A stretch of 64,000 nt of DNA from Opitutales bacterium (GCA_021772515.1 JAJFLU010000022.1:160308-224307); one strand, 5' to 3'. Counted from the first letter of the stretch, positions 38,006 to 47,421 are shown. Notes: generated from the sequence alone by a model not told the origin. Numbers and translations are program-made.

Positions 38006-38701
38006 ATGAAAACCCGTCGGAAGAGCAAGTATGACAAAGAGTTCAATGGACTCCGTTTATGTCATTTCGGCGCCTGTATGATACTCCTTTCGGTTCCTTT
38101 TTACTTCGGTTGCGGAACCACCCATACGGTTAAAGTTGATGCCATCAGCAGTCCTGCCACAGGTAATGCCTTTGAATCTTACACGATTGTGGCAAGCCCT
38201 TCCTCGGAGTCCTCCTCCAGCGACTCTTATTTGCAGATTACTCAACAGGTTAAAACCGCCTTGTCGGGAAAGGGTTGGTACGAGGCGGGTTCGATTAACC
38301 AGGCCGATCTTCTAATTGAACTCTCCTATGGCGTTAGCCGGCCGCAAATTGATTTTAAGATTATTTCTCCCATGGAATTAAGCATGACCGGCAAAGTTAG
38401 CAAATCTTCTTCCCATCGCCTGGTCAGCCGCGACGGTTTTCCTGTCGTGCCGGTTACCAAATATGAAAAGTTCATTACCTTGACCGCTTGGCAAAATAAC
38501 GGCGAATACCTTTATGACGAGAATCCACAGATTTGGAACGTGCGGGTGAAAATCCACGATGAAAGCAATGACTTGGAGGAAAACACGGCAATACTTCTGG
38601 CTGCGGCAATCCCCTATATGGGAGAAGACAGCGGCCATATTCAAGAGGTCAAAGTGTCGGCGAATAATCCCTCGGTAAAGTTTATTTCAACGGGACTGTA
38701 A
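38006..38701 (+). CDS. Lipoprotein, DUF4136-like
   Basis: A 231-aa exported protein. A basic start is followed by a hydrophobic stretch (GACMILLSVPFYFGCGTT), with a lipobox-like FYFGC, so cysteine lipidation and membrane anchoring are likely. The mature part (SYTIVASPSSESS, LQITQQVKTALSGKGWYEA, NQADLLIELSYGV) looks like DUF4136-type lipoproteins, in which a conserved alpha/beta domain recurs; this assignment is moderate. The N-terminal 20 residues before the hydrophobic stretch are longer than usual, so the true start may be the internal Met at MILLSVP. No operon partner is apparent. Confidence 0.68.
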   Translation: MKTRRKSKYDKEFNGLRLCHFGACMILLSVPFYFGCGTTHTVKVDAISSPATGNAFESYTIVASPSSESSSSDSYLQITQQVKTALSGKGWYEAGSINQADLLIELSYGVSRPQIDFKIISPMELSMTGKVSKSSSHRLVSRDGFPVVPVTKYEKFITLTAWQNNGEYLYDENPQIWNVRVKIHDESNDLEENTAILLAAAIPYMGEDSGHIQEVKVSANNPSVKFISTGL

Positions 38702-38796
38702 TTCTCAACGGAGCCCTGCAGTCGGCCCGGATTCAGGTTTCAGGATATGAAGGCTAAGAAGTCGTGAAACCGGATACAAGTATTCCAACCCGAACA

Positions 38797-40770
38797 TCAA
38801 CGGCCATATTTTGTGAGATACTTGACGACGGCAGTGCCGATAGTTGAATCTTTGCGATAGGGTTCGAGAAGATCGAGCGCGTCGGGGTTGCTTTCCCATA
38901 GTCGCAGGGTGTTTAAAGCGGTCCACTTATCCTCGCTGTCGGAGCTTCGCAAGAGCGTCCTTAACACCGCCAAAACATCGTAGCTTTTCAACTCACTCAA
39001 CGCCCTCAACGCCCGTCTGCGCACTTTTTTTTCGGAATCCCGTTGGGCCATGTTGAGAAGTGTCGAAGTTCCCTGTGAAATTTTCTGGCTCCCAACCGCT
39101 CCGGCGGCCCATTCCCGCACCTGTGGGTGACGGTTTCTACAACCCAACAGGATTACCTCCTCAAAACCGGGAAATTTTTGCCGAGCAGCAAGATTTATTA
39201 CCGATTGCCCGACACGGTAATCGGAATCCCTTTTCAGGCGCCCCTCGCAAAACTCACGCAGATCAAAGGTGCCGAAACGGGACAGTATACCCGTCGCGGA
39301 AAAGCGAATATTATCCTCCCGGTGGCCCGACCCGAGCTTCACCAGCGCGTCAAAAGCAGTCCGGTTTTCCGGATATTTTTTCAATTGATTGAGGGCCGCG
39401 TTCACCGTTTTGTATTCAGCACTGGAAACATTTTGTAATGCCTCGGCCAGTAGTGGATCGGGTATTTCCAGCAGAGTTTCAACCACCTGCCGAACGGCCT
39501 CCCCATGCTCATTTAAACTACCCCAACCGACCGTGCGGGTCCAGAAGCTCAGGAGATTTTCGCCGGATTGCTGGTTTTTACCGGAAATTTTGCGGATACG
39601 CCGGGCCAGATTGTTTTGAAAAAGCGATCGCAAATCCGGGTCTTTCTCAAAAGCCGCCAGCAAAGGCAGGGAGCGGTCATCCTCGAGTCGGAAAAGCCGA
39701 TTGGCGGCAAGGAATGCCCGACGCCAATTCCTCTCCCGGCCCAGCGCCGAGAACAGGCTGTCAGCCGACTGGCGAATGTCGATTGCAACCAGGTTTTTCA
39801 GCGCAGCCAGTCGAATATACGCCTGTGGATGCTCGACCATGTAGCGAAGGAGAACCCCTTCCACCTCCGGCTCGATCTGATATTCGAGCAGCGATTTGTT
39901 GGTCAGTATCGAACTATTGTTTTTTCCCGGTTTGTCGAAATCCACCTCCTTCAAAACCGCCCGGAACTTCGCTTCATGGTGGACCAGCAATTGAAACTGC
40001 TCGAGGCTCCATCCAAGCTTTCGGAACGTGTTACTGGTCTTTTTCAAGCCCTCGTAATTGGCCACGATGGTTTGCTGGCGATTGCTGGAATACCCCGGAG
40101 TGGTGAGCGTGACCCGTATTGCGCCGAAGTTTTCCGGGCTGATATTCTCCGTCAGCATCCAGACCCCGCTTTGCACCGAACCCCATTCCAGCCCATCTTT
40201 TTCAGCCTGTATGATGAACCTGCGAACGGGATCCTCTCGGTCGGTTGCCACGAATTGAAGCCGGTCGGTCTTTTGCGGTTGCTTGAGCTTCCCGTGATCG
40301 GTCATGACGGTGTTTAATCTGCCCGATTGGAAATCCTGTGGGCCGATTTCAAAGCGAACCGATCTCAAGGTATAAAAATCGGGAAGCTCCGTGGCTCCCA
40401 CTGCCACCACCTTTACCCCCGCCGGAACCTCGATTACCAGCTCGCCCCGTGGCTGCGTAAAAACCAGACTCAGGCTATCGAATCCATTGCCTGCCAGGTA
40501 GAAATCCGTCTCCCCGGCCAATTTCCCAGCGTCCTCGGGAAGCGCGAAACTCTTGGCCGCCGCCGTTACCTGCGATTGCTGTGAAACCGCAGCCGAGTTC
40601 TCGCCGGTTTCATCGGATGCCGCTGTCCCCTCAATTTCCTCCGGCGCCTCCTGCCAGGATTGTATTAAATAAACCACCAACCAGACGCCGATTCCGGCTA
40701 AAGCCAGGAAAACTCCCCCGATAATCAGGACATCTTTTCCAAACGAGGACGGAGGTTTTTTGGTCGGCAT
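38797..40770 (-). CDS. Membrane-anchored HEAT-repeat protein
   Basis: A 657-aa protein with a single N-terminal transmembrane segment (VLIIGGVFLALAGIGVWLVVYLIQSW) and a large soluble part. The C-terminal half has helical repeats of HEAT type (LEYQIEPEVEGVLLRYM; VREWAAGAVGSQKI; KVRRRALRALSELKSYDVLAVLRTLL), suggesting a protein-binding scaffold. The middle is beta-rich and could be a separate domain. It converges with the lipoprotein gene and lies 21 bp downstream of a second, similar gene, forming a pair. Specific function unknown. Confidence 0.75.
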   Translation of the reverse strand: MPTKKPPSSFGKDVLIIGGVFLALAGIGVWLVVYLIQSWQEAPEEIEGTAASDETGENSAAVSQQSQVTAAAKSFALPEDAGKLAGETDFYLAGNGFDSLSLVFTQPRGELVIEVPAGVKVVAVGATELPDFYTLRSVRFEIGPQDFQSGRLNTVMTDHGKLKQPQKTDRLQFVATDREDPVRRFIIQAEKDGLEWGSVQSGVWMLTENISPENFGAIRVTLTTPGYSSNRQQTIVANYEGLKKTSNTFRKLGWSLEQFQLLVHHEAKFRAVLKEVDFDKPGKNNSSILTNKSLLEYQIEPEVEGVLLRYMVEHPQAYIRLAALKNLVAIDIRQSADSLFSALGRERNWRRAFLAANRLFRLEDDRSLPLLAAFEKDPDLRSLFQNNLARRIRKISGKNQQSGENLLSFWTRTVGWGSLNEHGEAVRQVVETLLEIPDPLLAEALQNVSSAEYKTVNAALNQLKKYPENRTAFDALVKLGSGHREDNIRFSATGILSRFGTFDLREFCEGRLKRDSDYRVGQSVINLAARQKFPGFEEVILLGCRNRHPQVREWAAGAVGSQKISQGTSTLLNMAQRDSEKKVRRRALRALSELKSYDVLAVLRTLLRSSDSEDKWTALNTLRLWESNPDALDLLEPYRKDSTIGTAVVKYLTKYGR

Positions 40771-40791
40771 TTGACTTGATTTCCCGGCAGG

Positions 40792-43095
40792 TTATCGCAG
40801 ATAGCCCTGAATCTGCGTTTTTAACTTCGAATCGGTTTCTCTGTCAGCCGCTACGACCAGCAAATTTCGATAGTTTTCATACCCTTCCTTCAAAGCGAAT
40901 CCCGCCACTTTGTAGGAGTATTTGCGCGCTTCCTTGTTCGGATGCGCCATGCCCTTTGTGAGAATCGCCACAAGCTCCGCCTGCCCCCAATCCCAACCTT
41001 TGCGGATGCGGTGGAATTGCTGGATTGCCCGAATCACCATCAACGAAAGCTCTTCATCACCTGGGTTCGCCCCCATGAGTTCAGACAGAGATTTCACCGA
41101 AGCGTCCTTCGATCCTTTCATCCCCAAAAGATTGGTAATGGCTGTGCCCTGCCGCGATCGCGCAAACCGATCAAGGCTCGCCGCGGACGCCTCCAACCGC
41201 GCAACCTCTGCAAGATTATACTCTTTGGCGAAGTCCGGCCTTGCCCGATTCACATTGTTGAGCAATGCCTCTTCAACCCGATTCTTTTCCCGTTCGGATA
41301 GCCCCACATCGTTTTTCAACTCCAGGAGGCACGCCCACACTTCCGGATAGTAAGCGGCCTTTAAAAGAGCGTTCAGGGCGTTTGTGTGCAGCTTTGGACT
41401 CGCCCTTTGTTGGACGGCCGATTTCAGCATATCGATCTCGGCGGGCGCAATGGATTCGTAGTTGAACTTGTAGCCATTGAGCATGGCTTCCCGGAGCTTG
41501 GCATTGGCCGTGGCGTATTTTGCCAATATGATCTGACGCCCCAATTCCTGATCCTTTCGCCTCAGGAGGGTGAAGATTTGCTCCGAAAAACGGGTATCCC
41601 GATCATCCACCCAGACGGCGTAGGGCGCCAATTCCTCCTCGGGGAGATGCTGGATGAGGTATCTTGCGAAATCCAGACGCCGGGGATCTTTTGGGTCATT
41701 GCCAATCTCGATCAACGCCCCTTTGACCTTCGGATTCGAGACATGATCGCCCATTTTCCGCATGAGATTTGTCCGGATATTATCGTGCCCCTTCCGCAAA
41801 AGCATCACGGCGGGTTCCCAGTCTCCGAACCACGGCTTGTTTTGAATCGCCTCGAAAACCTGCTGCTGACTGTAGAGGTCGGAGTTGGTCAGCGATTGAA
41901 TCAGCCACCCCGAATGCTCTTCCAGTCCCAGTTCGATAATCAAACCCATCAGCTCCCCTCGTCCACTTTTGGAAACGGTTTGGAGTGCGCCCTGCAACTG
42001 GTTTGAGAACTTTTCGGGCTTCAGGTAGGCCAGCGCTGTGGCCGCTTGGCGGTCAACCTTTCCTCCGGCTCCCAAAATGGATAGTTGATCGGCGTCGAGT
42101 TCGGGAAACGGCCGAAAAGAGGGCAGCGCCCCCATCGCAGCCTGCATTTTTTCCAACAAAACCTTCCGGTTCTCCGCCTCCAATCGATCGCCTTCGGCAT
42201 AAGATTTATCCTCCAGCAGCAAGGTATCGGGAACGGGTGCTTCGACGATGATTTCGGGCAGGTCATCCCATGAGGTGGGTATCTTTTCGCTGCCCTCGAT
42301 GGAGAATTTCAATGTCAGCTTATACGGGATTACCGGCGGGCTTTGGGAGTCAAAATTGTTGCTTCGATTTTGATATTCATAATAGGCCGATTCCTCTGTG
42401 GCCCAGATTGTGAGGGTTTTCCAGGTGGCCTTTTTTTCAACATTTCCGAGGCTTTTTCCAAAAACCGCTTTAAAACCATAGTCCGGCGTCCATTTTTTCA
42501 CAATTTCCGACTCGATTGGTTTTTCATGTCGCTGCCCGCCGGATGAATCCTGCACATAGATTCGCAGCCACTTGGGAGCCTGTTGGGCTCTCAGGCTCTC
42601 CAACTCCGATTTGCTTTGCTCGAATGCCTGTCTCAATGGACTGAACTCCGGATCGCCATATCCCCGGACGAACCACTCGACTTCCTCCACCTTGACATCT
42701 CCCCGGGCCAATTCCCCCTCCAGGAAATCAAATTCCTCATTCAGGGAGCCAAGATAAATCCCATCGCGCAGTTTTTTCCAATCGCTCACAGTCAGGTCCG
42801 GCTCGAGGTTTTTATCGCGATGGTTTTGCAGGTAGAGCGCCACATTCGACATCGCCTCCCGGTAGAGAAGCCTGGCCTTTTCGCGCTCATGGGCTTGCAG
42901 CTCCTGCATGGCCGAGCCTAAAAGTTCGTCGCTCCGATTGAATAAATCCCTGGCTTCCTCCTCATCCCATTCCACATAACCCTCGGCCTCATACATCATA
43001 TCCCGCTGCTGATCCTGGAGGGTTTGGGTGAAATAAAAGTAGACGCCAAAACAAAGCGCCAAAGCGATTATAGTGCCAATATGTTTGGTTTCCAT
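40792..43095 (-). CDS. Large membrane-anchored protein with helical repeats
   Basis: A 767-aa protein from the ATG at 43095 (METKHIGTIIALALCFGVYFYF); the TTG 39 bp upstream in the track is less likely. One N-terminal transmembrane segment is followed by a charged helical stretch (EEARDLFNRSDELLGSAMQELQAHEREKARLLYREA) and a beta-rich middle (YKLTLKFSIEGSEKIPTSWDDLP). The rest is a long array of helical HEAT-like repeats, including HIRKGWDWGQAELVAILTKGM near the end. The layout mirrors the next gene, so the two may form a complex at the membrane. Function unknown. Confidence 0.72.
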   Translation of the reverse strand: METKHIGTIIALALCFGVYFYFTQTLQDQQRDMMYEAEGYVEWDEEEARDLFNRSDELLGSAMQELQAHEREKARLLYREAMSNVALYLQNHRDKNLEPDLTVSDWKKLRDGIYLGSLNEEFDFLEGELARGDVKVEEVEWFVRGYGDPEFSPLRQAFEQSKSELESLRAQQAPKWLRIYVQDSSGGQRHEKPIESEIVKKWTPDYGFKAVFGKSLGNVEKKATWKTLTIWATEESAYYEYQNRSNNFDSQSPPVIPYKLTLKFSIEGSEKIPTSWDDLPEIIVEAPVPDTLLLEDKSYAEGDRLEAENRKVLLEKMQAAMGALPSFRPFPELDADQLSILGAGGKVDRQAATALAYLKPEKFSNQLQGALQTVSKSGRGELMGLIIELGLEEHSGWLIQSLTNSDLYSQQQVFEAIQNKPWFGDWEPAVMLLRKGHDNIRTNLMRKMGDHVSNPKVKGALIEIGNDPKDPRRLDFARYLIQHLPEEELAPYAVWVDDRDTRFSEQIFTLLRRKDQELGRQIILAKYATANAKLREAMLNGYKFNYESIAPAEIDMLKSAVQQRASPKLHTNALNALLKAAYYPEVWACLLELKNDVGLSEREKNRVEEALLNNVNRARPDFAKEYNLAEVARLEASAASLDRFARSRQGTAITNLLGMKGSKDASVKSLSELMGANPGDEELSLMVIRAIQQFHRIRKGWDWGQAELVAILTKGMAHPNKEARKYSYKVAGFALKEGYENYRNLLVVAADRETDSKLKTQIQGYLR

Positions 43096-43366
43096 CGTTT
43101 TAAATATCGTCAGTTTTTGAGAGTTTTCGGACAAAGATTCGGTTTTTCACCACCGGACGGGTATTACCTCCAAATTCATAGGCACTATTTTATACCAATT
43201 CCCCCAAAAAACAAGCGCTACGTTGGCTGCGTTGATCAAAAAATCAAAAAAATCCCTTAAAACCAAAAAAGTCCGAAATTTCACCAAAATCACGCCCAAC
43301 CACCAATTACACCATCAAGGCAGAACGGGCTGGCTTAGTCAGTCACGGGAACCCAATTCTCCTTGT
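43096..43366. other. Intergenic gap between two membrane-protein genes
   Basis: About 270 bp between two minus-strand genes, A/C-rich on the plus strand. It presumably contains the promoter of the large HEAT-like protein. I see no RNA gene, inverted repeat of note or small ORF with a ribosome site. Confidence 0.4.
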
Positions 43367-44302
43367 TTATTTTGGCGGCTCTCCTCCCATCGATTCATAA
43401 GCTAAAATGATCTTTTTGAGTGCTCTTTTCTCAGCACTTGATACTTCCCTGTCTGAATAGTATTGGCGACCATTGTATCGCATCATCGTCTCTTTTGAAT
43501 CGGCAATCTTACGCACCAATTCCCAAGACTGAGCATCCATGCTAACATCCTTCCATTCCCAGATACCACCACCTGCATTATCCCTCTCCCAATCATCGAA
43601 CCGGCCATAATTCAATGAAAAATCTTCTCCATCAACTTTGAAAGAAACCGATTCAACAAATAGCCAATCATCCGCGTTGTAGGACATCTTGAAACGCAGC
43701 CAGACCTTGCTACCTTTTTTGCCAATGTAAGCATGAATATTTCGGGTGTTGTTAGACCGGGGTGTAAACATGTCGTAAAACCAATCAATCTCCCTCATCT
43801 CATCGGTCGATTTTGAAAGGTTCCGTGTCGCCTCAGCCATTGCTCTTTCACGCTCGTGATCCGTCCTTTCCTCCTCGTGGCGTTTTTCTGCAGCAAGGCG
43901 TTCCTGCTCTATTCGCCGCTTTTCTTTTTCTTCCTTTTCCAGTCGAATTCGCTCTGCTTCCGCTTCTTTGAAAACTATATCTGCGGCTTCGAATTCGGAT
44001 ATCGCCTCGATTACTTGCTCTGCTTTGAAGTCGGGGTATTTTTCCCGTAATTCATTAAGCGTGGATATGGCATTTGCAAACTGGTTCCTTTTTTTCTGAT
44101 CGAAAGCTCTCGAAAACAAGATCTCTGGTTCATTCTTCAATAGAATTATTTCGGCTTTCAAAGAAGTGATTTCCTTCTTTATTGCCACATTTTCCTCAGC
44201 GAGTTCTGAATTACTTAAAAGCGAACCTGTCACTACAGCGATTATAATTCCAATTGTCGGAATTAGTACGAGGATCAAGAGGATTCTTACGAATGTTTTC
44301 AT
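43367..44302 (-). CDS. Membrane-anchored coiled-coil protein, unknown
   Basis: A 311-aa protein: N-terminal transmembrane helix (ILLILVLIPTIGIIIAVVTGSLL), then coiled coil (ENVAIKKEITSLKAEIILLKNE), a TPR-like stretch (FANAISTLNELREKYPDF) and a long Glu/Lys/Arg-rich helix (EAERIRLEKEEKEKRRIEQERLAAEKRHEEE). The last 120 residues form a beta-rich domain (VWLRFKMSYNADDWLFVESVSFKVDGEDF) of a kind seen in stand-alone proteins of unknown function. No enzyme motif is visible. It may be co-oriented by chance with the HEAT-repeat pair, as the gap is about 270 bp. Confidence 0.75.
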   Translation of the reverse strand: MKTFVRILLILVLIPTIGIIIAVVTGSLLSNSELAEENVAIKKEITSLKAEIILLKNEPEILFSRAFDQKKRNQFANAISTLNELREKYPDFKAEQVIEAISEFEAADIVFKEAEAERIRLEKEEKEKRRIEQERLAAEKRHEEERTDHERERAMAEATRNLSKSTDEMREIDWFYDMFTPRSNNTRNIHAYIGKKGSKVWLRFKMSYNADDWLFVESVSFKVDGEDFSLNYGRFDDWERDNAGGGIWEWKDVSMDAQSWELVRKIADSKETMMRYNGRQYYSDREVSSAEKRALKKIILAYESMGGEPPK

Positions 44303-44798
44303 TTTGGAGAACTTAAATGTAGGCGCAACTACGCCTCGACAATTAGGTACACTATTCTTACGGCCGATTTTTTCAAGAATATTTGTAAAACTTTAAGAAA
44401 ACAGTGAAAGGGTTAGCATCAGGGATTTCAAAAAAAGGTCACGTCTATCTTATTGAAATTCATCCGTGAAAATCCGTGCTCAAAATATATTTCCCCCTTT
44501 CCCTCAATATAATCTGCGTTTATCTGCGTAATTTGCGGTTAAATCATATATTTTTTGCGAATTTTGCGAATTTTTGTGACCTCTCCATTCCCCCTTGTGT
44601 TCTTTGTGCCTCAGGGAGATTAAATCCATTCGACAACAGCACGGAGGAGGAGAGGATTACCCTGTTTGTGTTTGCGTATCTGCATGAAAATAGTAGCGGG
44701 AAAGTGCGCAACCACACAACCACCCCGAGAAGCTGGCTTCAAGACCAAAAATTCAAAACAGGTTGCCACGAATCATGCTAACAATATGCCCGCTATTC
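44303..44798. other. Repeat-rich intergenic region
   Basis: This 496-bp gap holds a degenerate short-period repeat tract (AATCTGCGTT TATCTGCGTA ATTTGCGGTT, then TTTGCGAATTTTGCGAATTTTTGTGACC and TTGTGTTCTTTGTGCC). ORFs such as 44476-44781 read straight through this tract and are not credible. The upper part (about 44640-44798) has no recognisable feature. Confidence 0.7.
44421..44478. repeat. Dispersed repeat, copy 1
   Basis: Shares TCTATCTTATTGA.ATTCATCCGTGAAAAT and most flanking bases with 45110-45163, about 690 bp away in the same orientation. The copy leads into the TCTGCGT-type degenerate tract. Together the copies bracket an AT-rich block with one small ORF. Confidence 0.8.
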
Positions 44799-45041
44799 TC
44801 AGCCATAGGATCCTAGAACAATCAAAAATAACCAAAATCCAAAAAAAAGAATTGTAAAAATAATAGCTAATAAAATTTTTTTAATTCCAGCTAAATTAGC
44901 TCCATTACTTTTTATAAAATATTTTTCTCTAATTTTAAAGCATATTGATTTTGGGTTATCGCTCGTTAAATTCATATAAATATATATTACTTGAATCAAA
45001 AAAGCCACCACTAATATACAAGAAAATAAATCGATAATCAT
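44799..45041 (-). CDS. Small two-helix membrane protein in an AT-rich block
   Basis: An 80-aa ORF with two hydrophobic segments (IDLFSCILVVAFLIQVIYIYM and KILLAIIFTILFFGFWLFLIVLG) joined by a basic loop. It lies between the two dispersed-repeat copies and is much richer in A/T than the flanking chromosome. No Shine-Dalgarno is visible. It may be a foreign small gene or a chance reading of AT-rich DNA. Confidence 0.4.
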   Translation of the reverse strand: MIIDLFSCILVVAFLIQVIYIYMNLTSDNPKSICFKIREKYFIKSNGANLAGIKKILLAIIFTILFFGFWLFLIVLGSYG

Positions 45042-45109
45042 TATTAATGACGTTTTAAAATTAAGTGAAGAAAAAGGGTCATTACCTGATTCTTGACTGA
45101 TGGTGATAT

Positions 45110-45163
45110 AGGGAATCCCAAAAGGCCAAGTCTATCTTATTGATATTCATCCGTGAAAATCTG
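45110..45163. repeat. Dispersed repeat, copy 2
   Basis: Matches 44421-44478 over TCTATCTTATTGA.ATTCATCCGTGAAAAT with a few substitutions, and continues into GGTATCTGTGGTTAAAATATTTTT. It ends about 45 bp before the permease stop. Confidence 0.8.
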
Positions 45164-45208
45164 TGGTATCTGTGGTTAAAATATTTTTCTCTTTTTTCCT
45201 AACGAAAC

Positions 45209-46822
45209 TCAGATTGGTGGATCGGCGTCGGCATTGGCGTTGGGCTCGTCTTTTGCTACTGTGGTGATCCAGGGGGCGATGTACATGAGGGCGGCCAGGA
45301 CGAGGTAGCCCCAGGCCCATTTTGGGAGGGAGAGGCTCAGTTTTCCGACGACATCGGAGGGCACGAATTCGTAGGTGTGCATGAACCCGATCGACGACAA
45401 TAGCGCCCCCACCAGAAACCATAACGCGGCGTGGCGAAATTTTCTCTCGATGATGCAAATGGTGGCGGCTGAGAGGACGAGTGAGGTATAAACCCAGCCC
45501 TGCTCCAGCGCGAAAACCCCGTCCGTGTAAAACTGCCGGTAGGTCACGAATGCATCGTTGATCTCGGGGGTAAAGAGGTTTGCGCCGGTGGTCGCGCCGG
45601 CCACGAACAGGGCGTGTTTGATACCGAGAGCCATATAGGCGCCCAGCACGGGTATTATTCCGACGACCACCGCAGGAATATGATGCCGGGGAATGGTCTG
45701 AAACGCCTGCGTCCCCATCATTAATCCAATCCAGATCAGGATGGCCATGCCCGCCTCGATCGGGATGAAATACACAATAAAACTGAGCGTTCCGGTTAAG
45801 CAGACCAATGACCAGACGATGGCATTGAGGCTCGAATACCCGGCCCTCGCCCCGATCGCTTTCCAACCCGGATGCCCGATATAAATCGTGGTGGGGAAGG
45901 GCGCTCCGCAAAGGGCTGCCCCGATCGTTCCGAGGCCGTTGAAAGCGAGGGCAGGTTTGCTGTCGTAGGAATCTCCCGCCGCCGCCGCCGACTCGATATT
46001 TTGCAGCGAGAGCACCAAATTTATAAATCCCATCGGGATGATGATGGGCAGGTATTCGACCAGATAGTTAAACGAGTCGAGCACATCTCGAACCGGTGGA
46101 ATCGGCAGCCGGAAACCCGCCTGCCCGTAATCAATCGCCCCCACGGGCACAATGTTCGCTCCCCCCGTAAGATGCAGATACCAGGCCAGAAGCGTTCCTG
46201 TCGCCAAAACAACAAAACCGCCCGGCAGCCCGAATTTGAACTTCACCTTTCCAAAATAAACCAGGAGGGTCAGCCCGAGGGTGGTGAACCCGATCAGCGG
46301 GTAGGCGTAGGCGCGAAAGACATAGTCCATCCCGATAAAAGCGATTCCGATTCCCGCCAGGGCCGCCAGCAGCGCCGCCCGCGGTGTTACTTTGCGAATC
46401 CATTCAGCCGCGAAGGCCCCAAAAAACTCGATCAAACCCGAACCGAGACAGGCGATGAGCCCCGCGTGCCAGGATACAATATCGGCCTCCTCCTTGCTCA
46501 GACCCCCCGCGAGCGCTTTCTGCTGCGCCGGATACATGACCAGAAATGTGTAAACGATGACCGTTATCAGATTAGTCCCATAAGGTATCGCACAGACATC
46601 GTCACGGTTCTCCTTTTTGGCCAATTGAAGCGCTTGGCGGGCGTAAAAGAGGTTTCCGATCACCAAGCCCACCGCCATTGCGGGCAGAATCCGCCCATAG
46701 AATAGGTCGGTGGAAAATCCGAGAAACCCCAGGCAGAGGTTGCTCATGAGCAGGAACATAATCATATTATCCAGCCCCAGGGCAAAAAACCCATCGAGGT
46801 CGCCTTTTACAAATCGTTTCAT
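45209..46822 (-). CDS. NCS2-like purine/xanthine/uracil-type permease
   Basis: A 537-aa inner-membrane transporter with about 12-14 hydrophobic segments. The start MKRFVKGDLDGFFALGLDNMIMFLL and segments such as AIPYGTNLITVIVYTF, AALLAALAGIGIAFIGMDY and GAALCGAPFPTTIYIGHPGWKAIGARAGYSSLNAIVW resemble the NCS2/AzgA nucleobase transporters. Specificity cannot be read, but an adenine deaminase gene follows within about 5 kb, so adenine or hypoxanthine is plausible. The ATG at 46822 is chosen over the TTG six bases upstream. Confidence 0.75.
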   Translation of the reverse strand: MKRFVKGDLDGFFALGLDNMIMFLLMSNLCLGFLGFSTDLFYGRILPAMAVGLVIGNLFYARQALQLAKKENRDDVCAIPYGTNLITVIVYTFLVMYPAQQKALAGGLSKEEADIVSWHAGLIACLGSGLIEFFGAFAAEWIRKVTPRAALLAALAGIGIAFIGMDYVFRAYAYPLIGFTTLGLTLLVYFGKVKFKFGLPGGFVVLATGTLLAWYLHLTGGANIVPVGAIDYGQAGFRLPIPPVRDVLDSFNYLVEYLPIIIPMGFINLVLSLQNIESAAAAGDSYDSKPALAFNGLGTIGAALCGAPFPTTIYIGHPGWKAIGARAGYSSLNAIVWSLVCLTGTLSFIVYFIPIEAGMAILIWIGLMMGTQAFQTIPRHHIPAVVVGIIPVLGAYMALGIKHALFVAGATTGANLFTPEINDAFVTYRQFYTDGVFALEQGWVYTSLVLSAATICIIERKFRHAALWFLVGALLSSIGFMHTYEFVPSDVVGKLSLSLPKWAWGYLVLAALMYIAPWITTVAKDEPNANADADPPI

Positions 46823-46846
46823 GCTCAATTTACAGGTTTTTCTGCA

Positions 46847-47173
46847 TCAATCAGATAAATACGCCCTGACGGCCCGGTCGAGTTCGGACATACTTTTTTC
46901 GTCCAATAGGCCAATTTCTTTTTGCAGACGGCCTTTGCTCGATTGCCGGACACCGGGAACAATGGCAAAACTGCTCGTTCGGCTCTGAGGCACGTTCAAC
47001 TTGATTCGCAGGGGCCAGATTTCCGGCTTTTGGCTCGAAAGAGGCACCACCACGACAGTGTTTAGCATGAGATTTTGAATGGAATTGGATATGATTACGG
47101 CCGGACGCAGCTTGTTCATCTCGGGAGGGTTGGCGTCACTCAGGTTTACCCAGACAACCGTTCCCCTTTTCAT
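46847..47173 (-). CDS. MazF/PemK-family toxin
   Basis: A 108-aa protein matching the MazF/PemK endoribonuclease fold: MKRGTVVWVNLSDANPPEMNKLRPAVIISNS (the RG.V..V.L and RP.vIiSn motifs), VVVVPLSSQ and GRLQKEIGLLDE. Such toxins cut mRNA at short sites. The start overlaps the upstream gene stop as ATGA, the usual TA arrangement. It is next to the permease gene, 24 bp upstream of that gene's start. Confidence 0.88.
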   Translation of the reverse strand: MKRGTVVWVNLSDANPPEMNKLRPAVIISNSIQNLMLNTVVVVPLSSQKPEIWPLRIKLNVPQSRTSSFAIVPGVRQSSKGRLQKEIGLLDEKSMSELDRAVRAYLSD

Positions 47174-47421
47174 GATTCCTCACCTTTACTGACTAAATCA
47201 TTGCTGAGAGGCGCGTTTTCCCATTCATCCAAAAGTTTCGATTCCTCCGGGTGCTCTTTGAGGAATTCGCCGTAAGTTTCGGCTGCACGGCGCATTTTGT
47301 GACGCCTCACTTCCGATTCCAGTGTTTCTTTTACAAATGAGGTGACGCTCTTGCTCGATCCTTTTAGTTTTCTTAGCTCAATTAGTAGATCACCTTCTAG
47401 CTTTATAGTAGTTGCTTTCAT
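47170..47421 (-). CDS. Antitoxin partner of MazF (ribbon-helix-helix-like)
   Basis: An 83-aa protein with an N-terminal beta-strand-like segment (MKATTIKLEGDLLIELRKL) and a helical continuation (TSFVKETLESEVRRHKMRRAAETYG), as in RHH antitoxins that repress their operon. The acidic C-terminus (EFLKEHPEESKLLDEWENAP) would bind and block the toxin. The stop overlaps the toxin start. The RHH assignment is moderate; the TA pairing is strong from layout. Confidence 0.82.
   Translation of the reverse strand: MKATTIKLEGDLLIELRKLKGSSKSVTSFVKETLESEVRRHKMRRAAETYGEFLKEHPEESKLLDEWENAPLSNDLVSKGEES

Noticed and set aside
43223-43405. A 60-aa plus-strand ORF in the gap before the coiled-coil protein
   Set aside because: No ribosome site or family resemblance; overlaps the end of the minus-strand gene.
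44476-44781. A 101-aa plus-strand ORF in the repeat region
   Set aside because: It reads straight through degenerate TCTGCGT/TTTGCG tracts and has no ribosome site.
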